DNA of 9,976 bases from Lentisphaeria bacterium. GTDB taxonomy: Bacteria; Verrucomicrobiota; Lentisphaeria; Victivallales; UBA1829. Position numbers and translations under genes: made by a program. The stretch covers positions 1 to 9,976 of the forward strand of contig JAGAPM010000315.1 in assembly GCA_017623265.1 (NCBI GenBank), in the 5' to 3' direction. This document shows positions 1 to 6,090 of the stretch, one piece after another. The notes under the pieces are model-generated. The model did no database searches. It was not told where the DNA came from and saw only the letters and a list, made by a program, of their open reading frames with translations. Position 1 is the stretch's first letter. Every line of letters starts with the position of its first letter.

Positions 1-273
1 ATCCTCCGGTACCAGGTCCACCACCACAGGATCGTGATCATCTTCCGTGGCGCTCAAATATCCCTGGGGCTTGTTCAGCATGAGATAGATAAATTTCCGG
101 TAGCGGATCGTTTCGCCATTGACGCTGACGGAATCCGCCGTCTCATCCACCTTCATATCCGGGGCTTTGGCAGGGGTGCCATTGACAGCGACGGCTCCGC
201 GTTTGACCAGTCCGCGCACATCTTTTCGGCTGTACGAGCTGGCTTCGGAGAGAAATTTATCCAGTCTCATCAT
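1..273 (-). CDS. rsuA: RsuA-family 16S rRNA pseudouridine synthase, N-terminal part (cut by window edge)
   Basis: The first 91 residues are visible. They hold an S4 RNA-binding domain (about residues 2-55, beginning MRLDKFLSEASSYSRKDVR) followed by MLNKPQGYLSAT (residues 65-76), which opens the catalytic domain and resembles E. coli RsuA more than RluB. The family isomerises a uridine in 16S rRNA (U516 in E. coli). The catalytic GRLD motif would lie beyond the window edge and cannot be checked. Two adjacent ATG codons (273-271 and 270-268) are possible starts. The first overlaps the stop of the upstream MFS gene as ATGA, so the two genes are probably cotranscribed and translationally coupled. 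The assignment rests on the S4 domain and the MLNKPQGY motif. Confidence 0.88.
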   Translation of the reverse strand, partial: MMRLDKFLSEASSYSRKDVRGLVKRGAVAVNGTPAKAPDMKVDETADSVSVNGETIRYRKFIYLMLNKPQGYLSATEDDHDPVVVDLVPED

Positions 274-1520
274 TCGGCAAGTTTCCGTTTGTTTTTGAAG
301 ACCCAGTGTTCACAGAACACGATCAGGGAGAAGACGACCAGCGAGACCGGGATCAGTACCACGGCAGCACAGGGTGACTTGTAATAATCGCCCACCACCC
401 CGAAGATCCAGGTAAAGAATCCGCAGCCGGGGATGCCCCATGCAGAGAAGTAGATGTAAAGCAACGTGGAATCCAGTTCCGGCATATTGTTGACGCCGTG
501 TACCTGCAGTGTGGGCCAGTAGGGAGCGATCCCGATCCCGCAAAGGAACAGCAGCACGAACACGGTCACATACATGAGGGCGGTATTGGGGAACAGATCC
601 GGCTTGAGGAAGACCAGCGCCAGAGACAGAGGGACCGTACCGAGCCCGCAGGCGAGCAGGATCTTCGGGAGCGCATTTTTGCTGGCAAAGTAGCCGAACA
701 CCGTTCTGCCGAGGAACATCCCCGCCGCAATGGCACCGGTACCGAGACCGGCAACAAATGTGGTGGCGGCAAAATTCAGTTCCATATATGCCGCTGCCCA
801 GAACGTAAGGCAGAATTCGGAACCGGCGCCCATGAACATTCCGGCGCAGTACACCCAGTAACGGGGAGTCTTGTGGATTTTGACCGTCTGCTGCCAGACT
901 TCTTTCAGGTTCACTTTTTCTTTCCGTTCGGGATATTCTTTGCCCGGTGTCTCTTTCCAGCAGACCAGCAGCGACGCCAGCAGGGCAAGAACACCGCATC
1001 CGCCGAGAACGATCCGCCAGTCAAAGCCGAGGGTGATCAGCCCGCCGGCAAGCAGCACGCAGACCAGGATCCCTACCGACCAGAAGGAGTGGGCAATATT
1101 CACATAGCGTTCCGGCTGATCCGGGTGCAGGTTCTGAACGAACGGAGTTGCCACGCCCTCGCAGATCCCTTCCCCCAAACCGGCGATCGCCAGCAGAGGC
1201 AGCAGCAGCCAGTAGACCGGAGAGAGCGCACAGCTCAGCACGCCGATCCCCATAAACAGCATCCCGGTGCCGAGGGTCAGACGGTTGCCGAAACGTCCGG
1301 CAATGGGACCGCAGAGGAGCAGGGTCACGATCATGGCAATACTGCGTACCAGATGGAGCGCACCGCCCTGCGCCATACCGCCATCCGCCAGCGGGAAATC
1401 CAGATCTTTCGCCATGGAAACGATCACAATGGGAATGGCAAGGGAGCAGAGTGCATAGCCGGTAAAGGATGCGTATGCGGCAAAATCGTATCGACCGAGA
1501 GTAAGATTGGAAATTTTCAT
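270..1520 (-). CDS. MFS transporter, probably a sugar or small-solute permease
   Basis: The 416-aa product has the length and hydrophobic pattern of a 12-helix major facilitator. GPIAGRFGNR at residues 71-80 fits the motif-A loop between helices 2 and 3. A charged cytoplasmic loop at about residues 188-220 (WKETPGKEYPERKEK region) separates the two six-helix halves. The segment around NIAHSFWSVG (141-150) is reminiscent of FucP-type sugar symporters, but the substrate cannot be read from sequence. The frame is open to 1661, but I chose the ATG at 1520. It gives a typical N-terminus just before helix 1 and lies 33 nt downstream of a good sigma70 promoter; the longer version would begin upstream of that promoter. 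No strong Shine-Dalgarno sequence is visible. The gene ends with an ATGA overlap into the rsuA-like gene. Confidence 0.85.
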   Translation of the reverse strand: MKISNLTLGRYDFAAYASFTGYALCSLAIPIVIVSMAKDLDFPLADGGMAQGGALHLVRSIAMIVTLLLCGPIAGRFGNRLTLGTGMLFMGIGVLSCALSPVYWLLLPLLAIAGLGEGICEGVATPFVQNLHPDQPERYVNIAHSFWSVGILVCVLLAGGLITLGFDWRIVLGGCGVLALLASLLVCWKETPGKEYPERKEKVNLKEVWQQTVKIHKTPRYWVYCAGMFMGAGSEFCLTFWAAAYMELNFAATTFVAGLGTGAIAAGMFLGRTVFGYFASKNALPKILLACGLGTVPLSLALVFLKPDLFPNTALMYVTVFVLLFLCGIGIAPYWPTLQVHGVNNMPELDSTLLYIYFSAWGIPGCGFFTWIFGVVGDYYKSPCAAVVLIPVSLVVFSLIVFCEHWVFKNKRKLAE

Positions 1521-1559
1521 AACGGGAGATCTTTCTTGACAGGTTCTGAAGTATCCTTT

Positions 1560-1588
1560 AATATACTGCAAAATCAGCATTTTTTCAA
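1560..1588 (-). promoter_or_regulatory. Sigma70-type promoter for the MFS-rsuA operon
   Basis: On the minus strand a -35 TTGAAA (1588-1583) is separated by exactly 17 nt from a -10 TATATT (1565-1560). Transcription would start near 1553, giving a leader of about 33 nt before the ATG at 1520. It lies back to back with the nth promoter on the other strand. Confidence 0.6.
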
Positions 1589-1598
1589 GCTCCGGTAC

Positions 1599-1627
1599 TT
1601 GAAAGATGCCGTCTTGCGTGATAAATT
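1599..1627 (+). promoter_or_regulatory. Sigma70-type promoter for nth-DUF374
   Basis: A -35 TTGAAA (1599-1604), a 17-nt spacer and a -10 TAAATT (1622-1627) precede nth. The expected start site (about 1634-1636) coincides with the nth ATG, and no Shine-Dalgarno sequence precedes that ATG. The transcript may therefore be leaderless, or the true promoter may lie elsewhere. Confidence 0.4.
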
Positions 1628-1635
1628 GCTCCATT

Positions 1636-2286
1636 ATGCGAAAATCCGATCTGAAAAACACATTGCTTGCGATCTACGAGAGACTCCACGCCCGCTACGG
1701 GGAACTGGAGTGCTGTCTCGACCATTCCACGCCGTTTCAGCTGCTGGCGGCAACGATCCTTTCTGCGCAATGCACGGATAAAAAAGTCAACAGCATCACG
1801 CCCGCCTTATTTGAAAAATATCCCACTCCGGAAGCGATGGCGGCTGCGGATCAGAAGGAGCTGGAGGAAATGATCCATCCCTGCGGATTTTATCACGCCA
1901 AGGCGACCAATCTCATCGGCATGGCACTGGGGATCGTGGACCGTTTCGGCGGAGAAGTACCGCAGCAGATGGAAGATCTGATCACCCTCCCCGGTGTGGG
2001 CAGAAAAACCGCAAACGTGGTGCTGGGCGATGCCTTCGAGGTGCCGGGTCTGCCGGTGGATACCCATGTGATCCGGCTCACCAACCTGATCGGGCTGGTG
2101 AAAACGGAAGATGCCGTGGAGATCGAACGGATCCTCTGCGGCGCCCTGCCCCCGGAATACTGGAGCCAGTTCTCCCACCAGCTGATCATCCACGGACGGA
2201 CACGCTGTCCCGCACGGCGTCCGGACTGCGCCAACTGTGAGATCCGGGATCTGTGCAGAAATTTTAACCGGAAGACAAAAAAATGA
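1636..2286 (+). CDS. nth: Endonuclease III (DNA glycosylase/AP lyase)
   Basis: This 216-aa protein is the base-excision repair enzyme that removes oxidised pyrimidines and nicks the abasic site. The helix-hairpin-helix LPGVGRKTANVVLG carries the catalytic Lys (K124), and VDTHV carries the catalytic Asp (D142). The C-terminus has a complete [4Fe-4S] motif, C191-x6-C198-x2-C201-x5-C207. LLAATILSAQCTDKKVN near residue 37 is the family N-terminal signature. The ATG at 1636 is chosen because it gives the family's usual N-terminus; the frame extends 10 codons further upstream without family similarity. The stop overlaps the next start as ATGA, indicating an operon with the DUF374 gene. Confidence 0.96.
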   Translation: MRKSDLKNTLLAIYERLHARYGELECCLDHSTPFQLLAATILSAQCTDKKVNSITPALFEKYPTPEAMAAADQKELEEMIHPCGFYHAKATNLIGMALGIVDRFGGEVPQQMEDLITLPGVGRKTANVVLGDAFEVPGLPVDTHVIRLTNLIGLVKTEDAVEIERILCGALPPEYWSQFSHQLIIHGRTRCPARRPDCANCEIRDLCRNFNRKTKK

Positions 2287-2978
2287 GCGAAGAAAAGAAA
2301 GAAAAACACGGTTTCAAATACTGGTTCCGTCAGATCAAAAAGTTTCCCTCCTGGATCTTTTTCCTGCCTGCCAAAATACTGGATCTGCTCTCGGTCATCT
2401 TGCGCCACGAGATCATCGACCCCTACAGACTTCTGGACAAATACGATAAGCCGGACGGACATCAGGTCATTGGGGTCGTCTGGCACAACCGGCTGCTGTT
2501 TTATCCCTCCATGTGCCCGCGGAAAGCGCGGCGGAGAACGGTTGCGGTGATCAGTGCCTCCCGTGACGGACAGTACATTGCGGATCTTGTGGCGCAGTTC
2601 GGGATCAAAAGTGTGCGCGGCAGCTCCTCCCGCAATGCAGTAAAAGTGCTGTATGACGCATTCAAGTCGCTGAAAGGCGGCAGTTTTGTTGCCATGACGC
2701 CGGATGGTCCCCGGGGCCCGAAGTACCAGATGCACAAAGGAGCGATCCAGCTTGCCTCAAAAATGGGGATCCCCATTGTGCCGATGGCGGTCAATTATTC
2801 TTCCTACTGGGAACTGAAAAGCTGGGATGGTTTCCAGATCCCGAAACCCTGGTCAAAAATCACACTGGTGGTAGGCGATGAAATCATGGTCCCCGCCGAC
2901 TTGACGCCCGAAGAATTTGAAGCGTACCGGCTGAAAGTGGAAAACGCCCTCAACGCCATTACAGTGGATAAAAAGTAA
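2283..2978 (+). CDS. DUF374 lysophospholipid acyltransferase-family protein
   Basis: The 231-aa product matches the DUF374 branch of the glycerolipid acyltransferase superfamily. Motifs in order are VVWHNRLLF (residues 65-73, the acyltransferase His region), SASRDG (91-96), RGSSSRNAV (112-120) and MTPDGPRGPKY (138-148, the substrate-binding block). The N-terminus is basic, with a hydrophobic stretch at about 21-40 (FPSWIFFLPAKILDLLSVIL), suggesting membrane association. The family is thought to transfer an acyl chain in lipid A or phospholipid synthesis; the exact substrate is unknown. The start overlaps the nth stop by ATGA. It converges on the next gene with a 12-bp gap and no visible terminator hairpin. 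Confidence 0.9.
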   Translation: MSEEKKEKHGFKYWFRQIKKFPSWIFFLPAKILDLLSVILRHEIIDPYRLLDKYDKPDGHQVIGVVWHNRLLFYPSMCPRKARRRTVAVISASRDGQYIADLVAQFGIKSVRGSSSRNAVKVLYDAFKSLKGGSFVAMTPDGPRGPKYQMHKGAIQLASKMGIPIVPMAVNYSSYWELKSWDGFQIPKPWSKITLVVGDEIMVPADLTPEEFEAYRLKVENALNAITVDKK

Positions 2979-2990
2979 ATTGAACCTGCT

Positions 2991-3542
2991 TTATTTTTTT
3001 CGGGCTTTACATTGCGGGAATCCAATCCATCCCAGCCACATTTTTGTCCATTTGGAGTCAGGATAATCCGTGTATAGGCTATTCAGTATGCTATATGCCT
3101 GTTTTTTGCTTTCGTCAGTACCTTGTTTATTCAGATACAACGCAGCAAAAAACATTGCCTCTGCACGAACAGCCGGTTCATTTTTATACTTTTCAACAAC
3201 CACAAGAAAATGATAGATCGCCCTGGTATAATCCGGTTGATAATTCTTTCCCATCTGTTTTGCCTGCCGGCTTTTTTCTTCCTCAATCCTAACATAAACA
3301 TAACCGGCAAGAACCCGGGCTTTAGGAATTACTTTACTGTCCGGGAACTCCGAAAAAAAATGATCCAATTTCAACAGAGCATCGCTCCATTTCCGGTTTC
3401 TGCAGGCAATATTTATTTGTGCAACAGCAGTTTTTTCCCGGTCATCCGGTCTTTTCTCAAGTGCAAAACACACACCAAAAAAGAAAAAAAAGATGCAAAT
3501 AAAAAAGCGACCGCTACGCACAAATCCTTTAACAGAAGCCAT
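2991..3542 (-). CDS. Small exported TPR-like protein, function unknown
   Basis: The 183-aa protein starts with a basic N-terminus and a very hydrophobic segment (about residues 12-27) containing five consecutive Phe, read as a signal peptide or anchor. Cleavage after CFA (residue 27) is possible. The Cys at 25 does not sit in a good lipobox. The mature part shows helix pairs around FSEFPDSKVIPKARVLAG (63-80) and LYTDYPDSKWTKMWLG (156-171), the style of tetratricopeptide outer-membrane-associated proteins such as BamD or YbgF. The frame is open further upstream into the methyltransferase, but the ATG at 3542 places the signal peptide correctly and leaves a 14-bp gap to the preceding stop. The gene looks more A/T-rich than its neighbours. 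I do not recognise a specific family. Confidence 0.7.
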   Translation of the reverse strand: MASVKGFVRSGRFFICIFFFFFGVCFALEKRPDDREKTAVAQINIACRNRKWSDALLKLDHFFSEFPDSKVIPKARVLAGYVYVRIEEEKSRQAKQMGKNYQPDYTRAIYHFLVVVEKYKNEPAVRAEAMFFAALYLNKQGTDESKKQAYSILNSLYTDYPDSKWTKMWLGWIGFPQCKARKK

Positions 3543-3556
3543 AGAGATAAGTATCC

Positions 3557-4426
3557 TTATCTTGCGTTGAACACGCCGGCGTAGAGACCGGCGGGCTGGA
3601 CTTTCCCGTTGGATTCCGGGATCAGCATTTCGCCGGATTCGATCTGTTTTTCCGCTTCCGGGAAAACATCTGCCAGACAACGCCCCAGACTGGAGGCGGA
3701 GAATCCCTGTGAGTGACAGCTCAGCAGAATGAAGTACGGCTTGGAAAGATCCAGGATCTTTTTGCAGTTGTGCAGGATATCCGCCAGACCATCCTCAATC
3801 TTCCAGACCTGCCCCTGTGCGCCCCGCCCGAAACTGGGGGGATCCAGCACAATCCCGTTGTATTTGCTGTTGCGGCGCTGTTCGCGGGAGACAAATTTCA
3901 TGGCATCATCGCAGATCCACCGGATATGATTGGCGGTTTCCGGATTGATCGCCTGATTTTTCTTCGCCCAGTCAATGATCCCTTTGGATGCATCCAGATG
4001 AGTCACATCCGCCCCCGCCTGTGCCATAGCAAGGGTGGCACCGCCGGAATAGGCAAAAAGATTGAGGGTGCGGGCATTTTCCATAGCGGAAACACATTTC
4101 CGCAGCCGCGCCCAGTTGCCCGCCTGTTCTGCAAAAAATCCCAGATGCCCGAAGTTGGTGGGCTTGACTGTGAGATTGACTCCGCCCCAACGGACGATCC
4201 ACTCGCCGCCGGTGTGATCCGGAGCCTTGCCCCGCTTCCAATCCCACACGCCCCCGCCGGAACTTTCCCGGGAGAAAACGGCGTCCGCCTTCGCCCATTC
4301 CTTTTCGGGCATGGAGGGTTTCCAGAAGGCGTTGAGAGCGGGACGGATGATCCGGTAGGGACCGACCTGTTCCAGTTTCCGGCAGTTACCGGAATCCAAT
4401 TGCTGATATGCGGGGTATTCTTTCAT
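3557..4426 (-). CDS. Class I SAM-dependent methyltransferase, RlmI/COG1092-like
   Basis: The 289-aa protein has the Rossmann methyltransferase motifs of the COG1092 (RlmI/RlmK) group: motif I NLFAYSGGATLAMAQAG (residues 122-138), an acidic ribose-binding position at D145 (VTHLDASK), and motif IV LDPPSFGRG (194-202). VKPTNFGHLGFFAEQAGNW (87-105) is typical of the shorter relatives that lack the N-terminal PUA domain of RlmI. Characterised members make 5-methylcytosine in 23S rRNA, but this branch is uncharacterised as far as I can tell, so the substrate is open. It sits 24 bp after the NagA-like gene and 14 bp before the TPR-like gene, consistent with one minus-strand operon. No strong Shine-Dalgarno sequence is visible before the ATG at 4426. 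Confidence 0.85.
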   Translation of the reverse strand: MKEYPAYQQLDSGNCRKLEQVGPYRIIRPALNAFWKPSMPEKEWAKADAVFSRESSGGGVWDWKRGKAPDHTGGEWIVRWGGVNLTVKPTNFGHLGFFAEQAGNWARLRKCVSAMENARTLNLFAYSGGATLAMAQAGADVTHLDASKGIIDWAKKNQAINPETANHIRWICDDAMKFVSREQRRNSKYNGIVLDPPSFGRGAQGQVWKIEDGLADILHNCKKILDLSKPYFILLSCHSQGFSASSLGRCLADVFPEAEKQIESGEMLIPESNGKVQPAGLYAGVFNAR

Positions 4427-4450
4427 CTCAAATTTTTTGCGGTAAAATGG

Positions 4451-5608
4451 TTACGATTTACGGTAAATGACTTCGCCCCGCACCACAGTGGCACGGACCT
4501 GATTGGTCTTGAGGTCGAAAAAGGCGATATCCGCCCGTCTGCCGGGGAGCAGTTCGCCCCGGTTGGTCAGCCCCAGGTTTGCGGCAGGGTTGACCGTGAA
4601 GCAGGAGGCGGCGAGGGAAGGTTTCATTCCTGCGTAGGAGATCAGGTGTTTCCAGGAATTTTCCAGTGTCATGGTAGAGCCGGTAATGATGCCGTCCGAT
4701 GTTGTGACAACATCCTTGTTCTCCGTTGCGGCATAAGCCTCCAGCGATGCCACACCGTTACTGATGCCGATGATCTTATCCTGCGGCTTGCAGCGGGTGG
4801 TCAGGTCTACAAAACGGGGGTGGATGTGAAGACCGTCGCTGATCATCTCAATCGCCACACGGTCGTCACAGAGCGCCACACTGGTGAGACTGGAGTCCCG
4901 GTGGTAGAGTTGGGGCATGCCGTTGAAAATGTAGGTGCAGCGGTGAGCGCCGGCATCAATACAGCGGTATGTCTGTTCTTCCGTAGCGAGACTGTGCCCC
5001 ATGGATGGGATCACATGGTGTTCCAGCATGAGTTCAACCAGTTTATCGGCATTTTTCAGTTCGGGTGCAAACGTCATGATCCGGATCTTGCCTTTTCCGG
5101 CTTCCATGATCTCCCGGGCGAAACCGAGATCGATCGTTTCCTGAATCGCTTCGGCATCCTGCGAACCCCGTTTTTCCATGTTCAGGAAGGGACCTTCCAC
5201 ATGGATCCCGGCGATGTCCGCCCCTTCCACGCCGCGGTCGATCATCTCTGCGAGGAGAGACGCCACCCGAACCATCTCATTCGCCGGACGGGACACCATG
5301 GTAGGGCAGAAAGTGGTCACGCCGTGGCGGACGAGAGCGAGGCTCATTTTTGCCAGAGTTTCTTCTGCGGGATCAGGATTGGAGGAATCGAAGGTGCTGA
5401 TCCCGTGAATATGACTGTCGATAAAGCCGGGAACTGCATAACAATCGGTGAAATCGTGGATTTCAAGACCTTCTTCCAAAAGGGAGAATGCAGTTGCGCC
5501 GCCGGTACCAATGATCCGGTCCCGTTCGCAGAGGATACCGCATGCGGGGATCCGTTCCAGCGGGGTCAGTGCGTAATCGGTCAAAAACAGTTTGCGGCTT
5601 TTTGCCAT
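4451..5608 (-). CDS. nagA: NagA-family amidohydrolase with altered catalytic residues
   Basis: This 385-aa protein has the size and whole-length pattern of N-acetylglucosamine-6-phosphate deacetylase. It retains PGFIDSHIHG with HxH (H66, H68), IHVEGPF (metal-ligand E138), SMGHSLAT (H205), ISDGLHIHP (H261) and the C-terminal GSTMTL and PAANLGL blocks. Two positions that are catalytic in E. coli NagA differ. The His of the ATHLYNAM block (H216) is Tyr here (TYIFNGM, Y226), and the catalytic Asp of the VTDA block (D273) is Asn (ISNGVAS, N284). Both were rechecked on the nucleotide sequence. The frame is otherwise intact, so it may have another activity rather than being decayed. The ATG at 5608 follows an AAGGAG at 5620-5615 with 6-nt spacing. 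It leads an operon whose other genes have no evident link to amino-sugar use. Confidence 0.8.
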   Translation of the reverse strand: MAKSRKLFLTDYALTPLERIPACGILCERDRIIGTGGATAFSLLEEGLEIHDFTDCYAVPGFIDSHIHGISTFDSSNPDPAEETLAKMSLALVRHGVTTFCPTMVSRPANEMVRVASLLAEMIDRGVEGADIAGIHVEGPFLNMEKRGSQDAEAIQETIDLGFAREIMEAGKGKIRIMTFAPELKNADKLVELMLEHHVIPSMGHSLATEEQTYRCIDAGAHRCTYIFNGMPQLYHRDSSLTSVALCDDRVAIEMISDGLHIHPRFVDLTTRCKPQDKIIGISNGVASLEAYAATENKDVVTTSDGIITGSTMTLENSWKHLISYAGMKPSLAASCFTVNPAANLGLTNRGELLPGRRADIAFFDLKTNQVRATVVRGEVIYRKS

Positions 5609-5644
5609 AAGTCTCTCCTTGAGTCCTGTAAGTGTCTTTCCTGC

Positions 5645-5674
5645 ATAATATGCCCCGTCCGCGCAAAAAAACAA
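5645..5674 (-). promoter_or_regulatory. Probable promoter of the NagA-like operon
   Basis: On the minus strand, TTGTTT (5674-5669), an 18-nt spacer and TATTAT (5650-5645) fit a sigma70 promoter. Transcription would start near 5638, with a leader of about 30 nt containing the AAGGAG ribosome-binding site. The -35 is only a 3/6 to 4/6 match, so this is moderate. It diverges from the pseudopilin promoter on the other strand. Confidence 0.45.
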
Positions 5675-5704
5675 GTGTTTCTTTCAAAAAAATGGAAAAA
5701 TGGT

Positions 5705-5733
5705 TTGACAACGCCCCGACTTCATGCTATTTT
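5705..5733 (+). promoter_or_regulatory. Strong sigma70 promoter of the disrupted pseudopilin gene
   Basis: A consensus -35 TTGACA (5705-5710), a 17-nt spacer and a -10 TATTTT (5728-5733) preceded by TGC (extended -10) form a strong promoter. The layout GGTTTGACAA ... ATGCTATTTTTA is repeated almost exactly before the intact paralogue at 8994-9022. In the present arrangement it can drive only the 20-codon pilin fragment. Confidence 0.8.
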
Positions 5734-5764
5734 TACACCGGATATAACAACCCGGAGACCGATT

Positions 5765-5827
5765 ATGAAAACACTGCACAAACCACACTTCACCCTGATC
5801 GAAGTAATGGTGATCACTGCTAAATAA
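5765..5827 (+). pseudogene. Orphan 5' end of a pseudopilin gene (20 codons, then stop)
   Basis: The ATG at 5765 follows a GGAG at 5754-5757 with 7-nt spacing. It encodes a basic leader and the prepilin signature HFTLIEVMV (residues 8-16), where processing would occur before F9. After ITAK the frame hits TAA at 5825. A normal pseudopilin would continue with a roughly 20-residue hydrophobic helix, absent here. Similarity to the paralogue at 9060 fades after the ATGGT at 5807-5811. The missing remainder is found in opposite orientation at 6091-7089: joining at the GT of 5810-5811 restores a continuous frame. It is read as the fixed expression head of an invertible gene. The 20-aa product itself probably has no function. 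Confidence 0.85.
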
Positions 5828-5837
5828 AACGGTTTTC
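5784..5837 (+). other. Putative attL-type serine-recombinase hybrid site (pilin half plus P' half)
   Basis: The proposed crossover dinucleotide is GT at 5810-5811. Left of it is pilin coding sequence (attB half). Right of it are 7 nt and then the 19-mer GCTAAATAAAACGGTTTTC (5819-5837). The same arm, 16 of 19 bases identical and also 7 nt from its crossover dinucleotide, occurs at 7097-7115. The outer boundary is inferred from symmetry and from typical LSR site sizes. Confidence 0.65.
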
Positions 5838-5910
5838 AAAAAACGGTCTGACGCACCTGTCTTTCCCTTCCGGTTTCAAAAAAATACAGCATCCTCAACG
5901 GTTTGTTTTC

Positions 5911-5925
5911 GTCCGTTTGACGGAC
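5911..5925. repeat. Perfect short inverted repeat GTCCGT-TTG-ACGGAC
   Basis: The 6-bp arms pair perfectly around a 3-nt loop. Neither strand has a T-run after it, so it is not a good intrinsic terminator. It could be a protein-binding or structural element inside the invertible segment. Confidence 0.45.
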
Positions 5926-6019
5926 TCTGACAGACGATTTCTGCAACATTCGGATCGGGTCGTATCTGTCCGGTGATTTTTTCCTGCTGCAGAATATTTT
6001 TCAGGGGCATTACCGGTTT

Positions 6020-6072
6020 CTGTGTACTTTCGACATAACCCGTCGATGAACGAAAAACACAGCCCTTTTTTT
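6020..6072 (+). terminator. Possible intrinsic terminator on the plus strand
   Basis: CTGTGT (6020-6025) pairs with ACACAG (6057-6062), and TTTCG (6028-6032) pairs with CGAAA (6051-6055), closing an 18-nt loop. CCC and seven T (6066-6072) follow. It would stop transcripts from the pilin promoter before they run antisense through the inverted body. The stem is broken by a bulge and separated from the T-run, so the call is tentative. It is alternatively just an inverted repeat. Confidence 0.35.
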
Positions 6073-6090
6073 CCCTTTTCTTATGTCCTT

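Larger units (their letters stand above)
5828..6090. other. Non-coding stretch between pilin fragment and inverted body
   Basis: No gene is seen here. The stretch contains repeats of a CGGTTT core: ACGGTTTTCAAAAAAC at 5829-5844, CGGTTTCAAAAAAA at 5871-5884 and ACGGTTTGTTTTC at 5898-5910. It also has a perfect 6-bp hairpin at 5911-5925 and a terminator-like hairpin at 6020-6072. In the flipped arrangement it would be the 3' flank of the complete pilin gene. Confidence 0.5.

Noticed and set aside
498..1781. Long plus-strand open frame opposite the MFS gene
   Set aside because: It is a shadow of the MFS gene, low-complexity and charged with no domain pattern, and its end overlaps nth in another frame.
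5810..5817. GTGATCAC palindrome at the head end and GTCATGAC (7079-7086) at the body end as the crossover sequences
   Set aside because: The two 8-mers differ from each other and are not placed symmetrically relative to the conserved arms. The GT at equal 7-nt distance from both arms fits better.
3713..5827. Very long plus-strand open frame (704 codons) ending in the pilin head
   Set aside because: It is antisense to the methyltransferase and NagA-like genes, which have clear motifs. The pilin head has its own promoter, RBS and ATG at 5765.
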